From Streptomyces sp. TRM68416 (GTDB lineage Bacteria; Actinomycetota; Actinomycetes; Streptomycetales; Streptomycetaceae): DNA of 64,000 nucleotides. The stretch covers positions 1-64,000 of the forward strand of contig NZ_JACVWU010000039.1 in NCBI RefSeq assembly GCF_014596915.1, read 5' to 3'. The position numbers were made by a program, and so were the translations under genes. The notes under the pieces were generated by a model. That model was not told where the DNA came from. It did no database searches and saw only the letters and a program-made list of their open reading frames with translations. Positions 1 through 7,307 of the stretch are shown here, piece by piece. Numbering within the stretch: position 1 is the stretch's first letter; each line of letters opens with the position of its first letter.

Positions 1-29
1 CTGGGGCGACAGGGGCGACTGGGGACGGC

Positions 30-497
30 CTACGACGGCTGAGGCGCGCCGGGGTGCCAGAGGTAGCGCACGTCCGGCTCCCGCTCCTCGTTCCCGCTGC
101 CGTCCGTGTGCTCCACGGCGACGAAGCCGTGCCGCTCGTAGAAGCGGTGGGCCGGCTTGTTGACCTGGAAGGTCCACAGGTCGAGACCGTCGGGGCTGTG
201 CCGCTTGGCGAGTTCGACGAAGCGGTCCCCGATGCCCCGGCCGCGCCAGGCGGGGTCGAGGTAGAGCTGGGAGAGGTGACCGCCGTCGAGCACCATCAGC
301 CCGACGACACGGCCCGCGGCCTCGGCGACCCAGGTATCCCGCAGCGGCACCACCACCTCCCGGAAGTACGCCCGCACCTCGTCGTCGGTACGGGGCCGCA
401 CGACCGTGGGCAGCGCGGCCTCGAACGAGCGGAGCCAGACGTCGGCCGTGGCACCGGCGTCGGTCGCCGTGGCGCGGCGGAGGGCTACGGAGGTCAT
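30..497 (-). CDS. GNAT family N-acetyltransferase
   Basis: Predicted acetyl-CoA-dependent N-acetyltransferase of 155 residues, a normal size for one GNAT domain; the substrate is unknown. The acetyl-CoA motif RGRGIG lies at residues 85-90, after the strand LSQLYLDPAW, and an aromatic-rich segment near RFYERHGF (about 117-124) is typical of motif B. The ATG start overlaps the stop of the upstream RidA gene in an ATGA arrangement (494-497), so the two are probably translationally coupled in one operon. The family call is safe; any specific substrate would be a guess. Confidence 0.88.
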   Translation of the reverse strand: MTSVALRRATATDAGATADVWLRSFEAALPTVVRPRTDDEVRAYFREVVVPLRDTWVAEAAGRVVGLMVLDGGHLSQLYLDPAWRGRGIGDRFVELAKRHSPDGLDLWTFQVNKPAHRFYERHGFVAVEHTDGSGNEEREPDVRYLWHPGAPQPS

Positions 498-904
498 GAG
501 CGCTCGTCCGGTACGGCCGCCGTCGCCGTGATCTCCACCAGCTGCCCGCGGTAACCGAGGCAGGCCACCCCCAGCAGGGTCGACGAGTGCGGACCCGCGC
601 TGAGCCCGGAGGACTCGACCACCTCCCAGACGGCGGACAGCACCGAGGACTCGCCGCTCACGACGTACACCTCCGTCGTCAGCACATGCGCCAAGTCGCT
701 GCCCACCGCCCGCAGTTGCTCCTCAAGGTTGGCGACCACCTGCTCGGCCTGCCGTACGGGGTCGCCTTCCCCGACGAGATTCCCCTCGGCGTCGAGCGGC
801 ACCGCCCCGGCGAGGAAGGCGATCCTGGTGCCGGCCTCGACGACGGAGGCGTGGGAGTAGGTCGGGGGAGGGAAGAGGGCGGGGCTGGTGACGCGGCGGA
901 TCAC
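494..904 (-). CDS. RidA/YjgF/YER057c family protein
   Basis: Small trimeric enamine/imine deaminase-like protein of 136 residues. The fold markers are visible: LAGAVPLDAEGNLVG, QAEQVVANLEEQLRAVG and the C-terminal QLVEITATAAVP strand. In canonical RidA an arginine in the RS/RT motif near the C-terminus binds the substrate carboxylate. The corresponding stretch here reads PHSSTLLGV, with no arginine, so this belongs to a subgroup that may not be a classical 2-aminoacrylate deaminase. It is the first gene of a two-gene operon with the overlapping GNAT gene. Confidence 0.85.
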   Translation of the reverse strand: MIRRVTSPALFPPPTYSHASVVEAGTRIAFLAGAVPLDAEGNLVGEGDPVRQAEQVVANLEEQLRAVGSDLAHVLTTEVYVVSGESSVLSAVWEVVESSGLSAGPHSSTLLGVACLGYRGQLVEITATAAVPDERS

Positions 905-1046
905 GGGGCCTCCCGAGCGCTGGACGGACGGACAACCTACTGATCATCCGGTCCCGCCCCCGGGGTCCGCATCCGAATATCCCCCGCGCCTACCACCCCC
1001 CGCGCCTACCACCCCCCGCTCCTGTCGCCTCCCGACCCGGCCGCCT

Positions 1047-1982
1047 TCACACCAGGGAGAGGCCGCCGTACGGGCTCTCCACGCGCCAGCCGCTCTCCCG
1101 TGCCACCCGTTCGAAGGCGCCGATCCGGTACGCGAGTCCTTCCGGCTCCCCGATGTCGCACGACCAGTGCGCCCGTGCCCATTCCTCCTTCCCGCGCACC
1201 AACGGCCGCCCGCGCACGGCCAGATGCAACGCCAGCGTCGCCCGTACATACACGCCTACGGCACCACCCTCCTCCGTCATACGTCCGTACCACTCCGTCT
1301 CCTTCAGCCGCAGCCGTCCGCCGCCGCTCCCGGCGACGAGGAGCGGCACCAACTCCCCCTCGCCGTCGGCCACCAGGAACGTCACCTCGTCCGCCGCGGT
1401 CTCCCGGACCTCGTACCGCGGCAGGTACGACAGCCGGGCGAACCCCAGGGCGTGCTTCCAGGACGTGACCCACAACCGGCGGCCGAGGTAGTAGCGGACG
1501 GTCGGCTGCCAGGTCCAGTGCGTCTCGAGGCGGAAGCCGTGCAGCCCCTCGGCGCGGCAGGCGTCGTGGACCAGGTCCAGCGCGGCCGAGGCGAGGCCCT
1601 GGCGCCGGGCGACGGGATGGACGTAGAGCGAGGAGACGCGCAGCGCGCCCGTGCCCGTCGGGCAGGTGTCGACGGCGACGGTTCCCAGGGGCCTGCCGCC
1701 GCCTCGGCCGTCCGGTGACCGGATCCAGTACCTCCTGCGCATGTCGTCGGCGTGCCCGTGCTCACGCCCGCTGTCGCGTCCGTCGGAGCCCAGCCGGAGC
1801 CGCCACCGCTTCTCGCTCGACACGGTGAGCGAGTCCGGGTCGAGGCACTCGCCGAGGGCGCCCTCGGCGAGTGCGGCGAGGTCCCAGAGGCGGAACCGGC
1901 GGCCCTCGCCGAAGGCGACGGGACGCAGTGCGGGGTGAGCCGCCAGGCGTTCGTGCACGCCGGTGACTTGATCATCCATCAT
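1047..1982 (-). CDS. GNAT acetyltransferase with long unrecognised C-terminal half
   Basis: About 311 residues from the ATGATG pair at 1982/1979; the frame runs further upstream to 2069, but that extension overlaps the end of the neighbouring gene and reads like non-coding DNA. The acetyl-CoA loop RRQGLA at residues 126-131 follows SSLYVHPVA, a typical GNAT motif A. The C-terminal half (about 170-311) contains two short similar strands around YVRATLALHLAVRG and SCDIGEPEGLAYRI that I do not recognise. It lies 65 bp downstream of the 2048-2731 gene on the same strand, so the two may be cotranscribed. Confidence 0.75.
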   Translation of the reverse strand: MMDDQVTGVHERLAAHPALRPVAFGEGRRFRLWDLAALAEGALGECLDPDSLTVSSEKRWRLRLGSDGRDSGREHGHADDMRRRYWIRSPDGRGGGRPLGTVAVDTCPTGTGALRVSSLYVHPVARRQGLASAALDLVHDACRAEGLHGFRLETHWTWQPTVRYYLGRRLWVTSWKHALGFARLSYLPRYEVRETAADEVTFLVADGEGELVPLLVAGSGGGRLRLKETEWYGRMTEEGGAVGVYVRATLALHLAVRGRPLVRGKEEWARAHWSCDIGEPEGLAYRIGAFERVARESGWRVESPYGGLSLV

Positions 1983-2047
1983 GCGCCCGGAGCGTAGGGA
2001 GGCGTACGCGTGCCGGCCCGGCGTTCGGCGGCCTTCGCCCGGGCCTG

Positions 2048-2731
2048 TCATCCCGGGGGCGGACCGCACTGTTGTTCACTCAATCGACGTTCGCACTCCC
2101 GTGCGAGGTCGGGGTATGCCTTGGTGACGGCCGTGTAGATCCGGCGTCGCAGCAGTTCCTCGGCCGCCGCGCGTCCGGTGCGCCCGTGCAGTTCGTCGAG
2201 GATCTCGTCGTAGCGCGTGAGTCGGTGCCGCAGGTAGTCGACCTTCCAGCGGTCGAGCGCGCCCGGCTCGGCACCGTCGACCGTGGCCGGATCCGGGACA
2301 TGACCCGGCCGCCGCAGTGCCCGCTCCGCGTCCAGCCGGTTGCGGTGCTCGACCGCCAGCTCCGCGAGCCTGTCCGGAGCCAGTCGCGGCACGTCGATGG
2401 GCTCCGCGGCGATCCGCGCCAGTACCTCCCGCCGCCGACGCAGAGCGGCGGCCCGTCCCACGGCGGACCGCCGTGCGGCAGCCGCCGCCACAGCCCGGAA
2501 CTCCTCGCCCTGCTCGGCGGCCTCGACGCGCGCGACGAGATAGAGCCGGGCCCGCGGAGCGGACCGGAAGACCGGGTTCGTGCGCAACAGATCGGGCTCC
2601 CCCAGCAGTCGGCGCATCATGGCCGGAGTCCAGCCGCGCGCACGCAGACCGGCGGCGGAGAGGTACGTGTGTCCCGGCGGAGACTCTCCGCGCCCCGGGT
2701 CCTCCTGGTGCCGCCCATGCTTGATCGCCAT
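2048..2731 (-). CDS. Unrecognised Streptomyces protein, candidate DNA-damage-inducible gene
   Basis: Predicted protein of 227 residues rich in arginine, alanine and glutamate. I chose the ATG at 2731 because it is preceded by a GGGGGA ribosome-binding site and lies downstream of a clear promoter; in-frame ATGs at 2752 and 2773 are less likely. The N-terminus has a HTYLSAAGLRARGWT segment that resembles a helix-turn-helix or tyrosine/serine-rich recognition motif ("GWTPAMMRRLLGEPD"); the rest is long charged helices, with DRWKVDYLRHRL near the C-terminus. I cannot assign a function. A promoter matching the PafBC-type damage motif sits just upstream (2773-2795), which suggests a role in the damage response. 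Confidence 0.7.
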   Translation of the reverse strand: MAIKHGRHQEDPGRGESPPGHTYLSAAGLRARGWTPAMMRRLLGEPDLLRTNPVFRSAPRARLYLVARVEAAEQGEEFRAVAAAAARRSAVGRAAALRRRREVLARIAAEPIDVPRLAPDRLAELAVEHRNRLDAERALRRPGHVPDPATVDGAEPGALDRWKVDYLRHRLTRYDEILDELHGRTGRAAAEELLRRRIYTAVTKAYPDLARECERRLSEQQCGPPPG

Positions 2732-2772
2732 CACTGATTCCCCCGTCGTCATTACTCTGAGTGACGACTTCA

Positions 2773-2795
2773 TTGATAGCGCACGGCACTGACAA
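2773..2795 (-). promoter_or_regulatory. PafBC-type (RecA-independent damage) promoter candidate
   Basis: Read on the minus strand: TTGTCAGTG (2795-2787), 8 bases, then TATCAA (2778-2773). The mycobacterial motif is TTGTCRGTG-N8-TAnnnT, so the -35-like half is perfect, the spacing is perfect, and the last base of the -10 differs. It lies 42 bp upstream of the ATG at 2731. A dyad with arms GTCGTCA/TGACGAC at 2745-2768 lies between promoter and gene and might bind a regulator. Confidence 0.55.
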
Positions 2796-2872
2796 TGCGG
2801 ATCCTGCGGCACGGCGAGGACCGACGGTCCACGCGCCGTCAGCTCACGGCTGCGAGTCTCCGTAGCGGCGTG

Positions 2873-3490
2873 TCAGCCTTCACTGTCCCTCTGGGGCCGC
2901 GGGGGGGGGGGTGCCCCTTCCGGCGCCCTCGGCGGCCGAGGTGCGGGCAGGTCGATCAGATCGCTGACGTTCGCCACCTCCTGCAAGGTGCGGGCCAGGG
3001 ACACGAGCGTCCGTCGGACCTCCGTGAGCTGCGCGCGCAGGATGTCGGCCTGCTCCCACTCCCGTTCCCATGCCACCGGGTCGTGCCCCTCCGGCCGCTG
3101 CGACTCGTAGGCCGTCAGCCGAGGGTGCCACTGGGCGAGCAGCGGGCGCAGGACGCGGTTGAGGACGGTCACCGCGAGGACGCCGAAGCTGACGTGGCCG
3201 GGGGAGAGGGGCGGGGCCACGTCGGGGCCGTAGCGGCGCAGGATCTCGCGGGTGGTGGTGAAGAAGGTGTAGAGGGAGGAGAGCGCCTCGCGCAGGAAGC
3301 CCTCCTCGGGGTCGAGCTCCTCGACCGACACGCGGGTGACGAGTTCGAGGTACAGCTCCCAGGCCGCACTGCGCTCCGCGTCGGCCGGCTCCCACGTACC
3401 CGTGAGGTCGCCGACGAACGGGATCGCCAGTCTGGCCGTGACCTGAGTCGGACCGCTCGGTCGACGCCGCCTGCGCTGCCTGTGTGCCAT
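2873..3490 (-). CDS. Small helical protein homologous to the C-terminal domain of the adjacent TIR-NB-ARC protein
   Basis: Predicted cytoplasmic protein of 205 residues with a basic N-terminus, a helical core and a proline-rich tail. I recognise no named family. The core aligns visibly with residues 488-610 of the divergent TIR-NB-ARC protein: ELVTR at 49-53 (497-501 there), LREAL at 66-70, and WHPRL-AYE at 121-129 (567-575 there), followed in both by a heptad-like helix. The start ATG has a GGGGAGGG ribosome-binding site. Only 38 bp separate its start from that of the TIR gene, so their promoters overlap. A partner, regulator or sensor role for the TIR protein is inference from the shared domain and the head-to-head arrangement. 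Confidence 0.78.
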   Translation of the reverse strand: MAHRQRRRRRPSGPTQVTARLAIPFVGDLTGTWEPADAERSAAWELYLELVTRVSVEELDPEEGFLREALSSLYTFFTTTREILRRYGPDVAPPLSPGHVSFGVLAVTVLNRVLRPLLAQWHPRLTAYESQRPEGHDPVAWEREWEQADILRAQLTEVRRTLVSLARTLQEVANVSDLIDLPAPRPPRAPEGAPPPPRPQRDSEG

Positions 3491-3528
3491 GATCGCCCTC
3501 CCCGGTACCCACAGTAGGGTAAGTCGCC
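3491..3528. promoter_or_regulatory. 38-bp shared divergent promoter of the TIR module
   Basis: The whole space between the two divergent starts is 38 bp. On the plus strand a TAGGGT -10 box (3515-3520) sits 8 bp before the GTG at 3529, so that mRNA is probably leaderless. On the minus strand a TACTGT/TACCCT -10-like stretch and a GGGGAGGG ribosome-binding site precede the ATG at 3490. Polymerase at one promoter would exclude the other, a simple way to coordinate or oppose the two genes. Confidence 0.5.
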
Positions 3529-5418
3529 GTGTGGGACGTCTTCCTCAGCTACAGCCGCGGTGATGTGGAGCGGGTCCGTCCGCTCGCGCGGGCGCTGCGC
3601 GACGGCGGTCTCCGGGTCTTCACCGACGAGACCGGCGTGGTGTCCTTCACCGGCATCAGCGCCACGATCCGGCGCGAACTGGCGCGTTCCAAGGCCCTGC
3701 TGGCCTTCTACTCCACCGGCTACCCGGAGCGCGAGGCCTGCCAGTGGGAGCTGACCACCGCCTATCTGGCCGGGCTCGGGGAGGGCGACCCGCGGCGACG
3801 GGTCATGGTGGTCAATCCCGAGCGGACGACGGACCACATCCATCCCGTGGAGCTGCGCGACGCCCGGCACGCCTCGGCCGAGAACCCCGCCGCCCTCGTC
3901 GCGGACGTCCGCGAGCACCTGGCCGGCCTCGACGCCCCGATGGCCATCGCGGAACCAGGCGCACGACGCTGGCGGCTCGGCACCCCGCGGCCGCGCCCGG
4001 AGTTCCTCGGCCGGCTCTCCGAACTCTGGCAGGTGCACTCCGCCCTGCACGCCCACACGGCCCCGCTGGTGACCGGCCGCGTCGTCGCGCAGGCCGTCCA
4101 GATCCGCGGCATGGCGGGCATCGGCAAGACGGCGCTGGCACAGGAGTACGCCCTCCGCTTCGAGGCCGCCTACCCCGGAGGCGTGTACTGGGTGAACGGG
4201 GAGGCCTACGACGCCGCCGTGCGTGCCCTGAGCACGGCGGCCGCGTCCGACGAACCGTTCCTCTGGATCGTCGACGCCGCCCCCACCGAACGCTTCTCCG
4301 CCCGCGAGATCGCCGCGCTCGCGGCACCGCACCCGCACGGCCACACCGTGTTCACCCTGCGCGGCCGCGCCCACGGCACGCTCGGCACGCCGATCGACCT
4401 GGGACCGCTCGACGCGCCCCACGCGCGCGTGCTGGCCGGCGGGGACGACGCCCTGGCCGAGGCGGTGGGCGGTCATCCGCTCGCCCTCGCCCTGCTGGGC
4501 AGGGCCGTCCGCGCGGGCCACCACCCCGCCGCCCTATACGACCGGCTGCACGCGCGCGGGAGGTCCCTCCTCGACATGCTCGCCGAGGAGGACGTGACGG
4601 GCGCGGTCGTCCGGGACGTGGACACGGAGGACGCCGCCGACGTGCTGCGCTGCGCTGCCGCGCTGCATCCGCTGCCCCTGACGGTGCAGGACGCGGAGAG
4701 CGTCCTCACCGCGGCCGACGCCGTTCCCCGCATCGTCGCGGCCCGGCGCGCGGCGAACGGCTTCCGCGAGCTGAGCGCCCGCGGCCTGCTGACACCGGCC
4801 GCCGACGAGCACTGGTCCCTGCACCCGGTGACCCTCCACGCCTGGCACCACCACGACCGGGCCCCGGCCCGCACCGAGACCCTGCGCCGCGCGAGCCTGC
4901 GCACCCTGTGCAGCCGCCGCGACCCGGTTACGCTGGCCTTCCCCGGCAGCCGGAGGGAGGCACCCATGGCAGCAACCAGCGAGTCGGAACGCATGGCCGC
5001 CTACGACATCCAGGTCGAACTGGTCACGCGGATCGGGGTGCAGGAGCTGGCGCCGGGGACAGGGAGCCTGCGCGAGGCCCTCACCTCGCTGAAGGCGCTG
5101 ATCGACTTCACACGGGAGACGTTGCACACGTACAACATCGCCCTGGACGGGGGCGCCGACGCCCCGACGGTCCAGAAGCTCGCCTACGCCCTGATCAACG
5201 AGTCCATCCGCCCCTTCACGAGCACATGGCACCCGCGGCTGGCCGCCTACGAGGCGCGCTGTCCGGCGGACACGCCCCCGCTCGACCACGAGGCGGCCTG
5301 GCCGGAGGCGGACCAGATGCGCTCCGAACTGGCGGCCTTGCGCGGGCCGTTGCTGCGCATCGCGGAGGCGCTGGGCGGCATCTCGGGGGCGGACTTCGGG
5401 GTGGCGACAGGAGCTTAA
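3529..5418 (+). CDS. TIR-NB-ARC (STAND) protein with C-terminal helical domain
   Basis: 629 residues. Residues 1-140 are a TIR domain: DVFLSYSRGD at 3-12 (strand A and box 1), and E74 in CQWEL at the place of the catalytic glutamate of NAD-cleaving TIR domains. Residues 155-440 are a STAND/NB-ARC ATPase: P-loop GMAGIGKTA at 194-202 (K200), Walker B FLWIVD at 244-249, GLPL-like GGHPLAL at 314-320, then a winged-helix-like end with LHPVTLHAWH. Residues 488-610 are a helical domain homologous to the divergent gene product. No TPR, WD40 or LRR sensor repeats are visible, so the C-terminal domain is the likely sensor or partner-binding part. Bacterial TIR-STAND proteins can be abortive-infection effectors that deplete NAD; that role here is inference. 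An internal start at 4966 may give the last domain separately. Confidence 0.88.
   Translation: MWDVFLSYSRGDVERVRPLARALRDGGLRVFTDETGVVSFTGISATIRRELARSKALLAFYSTGYPEREACQWELTTAYLAGLGEGDPRRRVMVVNPERTTDHIHPVELRDARHASAENPAALVADVREHLAGLDAPMAIAEPGARRWRLGTPRPRPEFLGRLSELWQVHSALHAHTAPLVTGRVVAQAVQIRGMAGIGKTALAQEYALRFEAAYPGGVYWVNGEAYDAAVRALSTAAASDEPFLWIVDAAPTERFSAREIAALAAPHPHGHTVFTLRGRAHGTLGTPIDLGPLDAPHARVLAGGDDALAEAVGGHPLALALLGRAVRAGHHPAALYDRLHARGRSLLDMLAEEDVTGAVVRDVDTEDAADVLRCAAALHPLPLTVQDAESVLTAADAVPRIVAARRAANGFRELSARGLLTPAADEHWSLHPVTLHAWHHHDRAPARTETLRRASLRTLCSRRDPVTLAFPGSRREAPMAATSESERMAAYDIQVELVTRIGVQELAPGTGSLREALTSLKALIDFTRETLHTYNIALDGGADAPTVQKLAYALINESIRPFTSTWHPRLAAYEARCPADTPPLDHEAAWPEADQMRSELAALRGPLLRIAEALGGISGADFGVATGA
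4952..4968 (+). promoter_or_regulatory. Strong internal Shine-Dalgarno and in-frame ATG inside the TIR-NB-ARC gene
   Basis: GGAGGGAGG (4952-4960) lies 5 bases before an ATG at 4966 that is in frame (codon 480 of 629). Initiation there would give a 150-residue protein equal to the C-terminal helical domain. The preceding ~20 residues (CSRRDPVTLAFPGSRREAP) look like translated leader DNA rather than a domain linker. This suggests that the domain was, or still is, a separate gene fused in frame to the TIR-NB-ARC gene. Confidence 0.55.
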
Positions 5419-5458
5419 TCGCGTGGAAGCGCCGCATACGACTCCGTACCCTGCGCCC

Positions 5459-6223
5459 ATGCCCTCCGCGTTCCTCGACCGCATCGCCGACCGCCTGGCC
5501 GCCCTCCCCACCGTCCGGGCCGTCGCCCTCGGCGGCTCCCGCGCCCAGGGCACCCACCGCCCCGACAGCGACTGGGACCTGGCGATCTACTACCGCGGCC
5601 CCTTCGACCCCGCCGACCTCCGCGCCCTCGGCTGGGACGGCGAGGTGTCCGAGATCGGCGGCTGGGGCGGCGGAGTCTTCAACGGCGGCGCCTGGCTCAC
5701 GATCGACGACCGACGCGTCGACATCCACTACCGCGACCTCGACGTCGTGGAGCATGAGCTGACGGAGGCGCAGGAAGGCCGGTTCCACGTGGAGCCGCTG
5801 CTGTTCCACCTGGCCGGGATCCCCAGCTACCTGGTGGTCGCGGAACTGGCCGTCAACCAGGTCCTACGGGGCCAACTGCCGCGCCCCGCAACCTACCCCG
5901 AGAAGCTGCGCCGCACAGCAGCCGAACGCTGGCACGACACCGCCCGCGCCACCCTCGCCTACGCCCGCGCCAACCACGCTCCCGCGGGCCGCCTCACCGA
6001 AGCAGCCGGCGCCCTCGCCACAGCCGCCGTCCAGGCCGGGCACGGGGTACTGGCCGCCCGGGGCGAGTGGGTGACCAATGAGAAGCGGTTGTTGGAGCGG
6101 GCGGGGTTGCGCGAGATCGACGCGATCGTCGAAAGCCTGAGCCCAGCTCCGGAAACACTGACGGCAGCCGTCACCGAAGCCGCGGCGATCCTCGCCCGAA
6201 CTGCGAAGACACCGGGACCGTGA
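5459..6223 (+). CDS. Nucleotidyltransferase-fold protein
   Basis: 254 residues from the ATG at 5459; a GTG at 5423 in the same frame gives 12 extra residues with no better ribosome-binding site. The Pol-beta-type nucleotidyltransferase signature is clear: GGSRAQG at 25-31 followed by SDWDL, with D38 and D40 as likely metal ligands and VDIHY as the third acidic strand. The C-terminal ~130 residues are helical (DUF4037-like). Such proteins transfer NMP groups to proteins, antibiotics or RNA, or act as MNT-type antitoxins. It starts 40 bp after the TIR gene on the same strand, so cotranscription with that module is possible. Confidence 0.8.
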   Translation: MPSAFLDRIADRLAALPTVRAVALGGSRAQGTHRPDSDWDLAIYYRGPFDPADLRALGWDGEVSEIGGWGGGVFNGGAWLTIDDRRVDIHYRDLDVVEHELTEAQEGRFHVEPLLFHLAGIPSYLVVAELAVNQVLRGQLPRPATYPEKLRRTAAERWHDTARATLAYARANHAPAGRLTEAAGALATAAVQAGHGVLAARGEWVTNEKRLLERAGLREIDAIVESLSPAPETLTAAVTEAAAILARTAKTPGP

Positions 6224-6427
6224 GCAGCCGCGCGCCATCACCCTTCGGCGTGAACCCGGGCGAGGCGGGAGCCGGACCGGCGCTTCCCTGACCGGGGCCC
6301 GTGGGCCCGCGGGCGCACGGCTGACGGGTCGGTTGGTTCTGTTTGGGGGCCATTGGGCCTCTGTAAAGAGGGGCAAATGCGGATGGAGGGTGGATTACTG
6401 GCATTTCCCTCACTCTTGGAGGGTGTC

Positions 6428-7105
6428 ATGAAGCCTTCCCTCCCCGTCACCCTGCTGCTCGCCGCCTTCGTCGGCCTCGGCGGTACCGCCGAGGCGGCTC
6501 AGGCGCCGCCGGCCGCGGAGGTCGTGCGCATCGTCGACGGCGACACCATCGAGATACGCGGCGACGGTCGCATCGTGCCGAAGGGCAGCGTCGTACGTGT
6601 CCGGCTGCTGGAGATCGACACGCCGGAGAACGGCGCCTGCTTCGCCCGGGACGCGACCGACCGCACGGCCGACCTGCTGCCCCCGGGCAGCACCGTCCGC
6701 ATCCAGCGAGACGTCGACCTGACCGACCGCTACGGCCGTCATCTGCTGTACGTCTGGAACGACGAGGGCGTCTTCGTCAACGAGTCGCTCGTCCGCAGCG
6801 GTCACGCCGAGGCGGTGCTGTATCCGCCCAACGACAAGCACTGGCCGCGCATCTCCCGCGCCGAGAAGGCCGCCCGGCAGAGCGGGGCCGGTCTGTGGAC
6901 CGCCTGCGCCGGGGCGCCCAGGACGTCCGAGGCTCCCGAGCCCGCGGCGCCCGACACCCCGGCCCGTCCCGGCCTGCCCGCCGGACCTCCCGCCGGTGTC
7001 CCCGACGTCGACTGCTCCGACCTGCCCGGTCCGGTCTGGGTCGGTCCGAACGACCCCCACCGGCTGGACCGCGACGGCGACGGCATCGGCTGCGACAGCA
7101 ACTGA
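6428..7105 (+). CDS. Secreted thermonuclease (SNase) with excalibur calcium-binding domain
   Basis: 225 residues from the ATG at 6428, which has a GGAGGG ribosome-binding site. Residues 1-24 form a Sec signal peptide (ends AEAAQA). Residues 31-155 are a staphylococcal-nuclease domain: R59, D64 and E67 in VRLLEIDTPE and R104 in DRYGR match the catalytic Arg, Asp, Glu and Arg of the family. A proline/alanine linker leads to an excalibur domain at about 193-225 with the DRDGDGIGCD calcium-loop motif. Predicted extracellular Ca2+-dependent phosphodiesterase acting on DNA or RNA. It appears to be a single-gene unit. Confidence 0.92.
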   Translation: MKPSLPVTLLLAAFVGLGGTAEAAQAPPAAEVVRIVDGDTIEIRGDGRIVPKGSVVRVRLLEIDTPENGACFARDATDRTADLLPPGSTVRIQRDVDLTDRYGRHLLYVWNDEGVFVNESLVRSGHAEAVLYPPNDKHWPRISRAEKAARQSGAGLWTACAGAPRTSEAPEPAAPDTPARPGLPAGPPAGVPDVDCSDLPGPVWVGPNDPHRLDRDGDGIGCDSN

Positions 7106-7307
7106 CCGAACCGACGCCGCCGACGGGTTGCGTTCATAAAGAACCCGGCTTCCCGCTCGTCGTCACGTCGTCGAAATGCCGTCGTTCCATCTCCTCCAGG
7201 TCCGCGATCTATCGTGGAGTCACAACCGGCCAACATCCGGTCAGCATCCAGACACCCCGGCCACCGTCGTCCGGAGGCGCATCCCCGCCCCGACCGACAG
7301 GAGCCCT

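Noticed and set aside
4473..4994. Antisense frame inside the TIR-NB-ARC gene
   Set aside because: No coding signal; the plus strand has continuous domain motifs.
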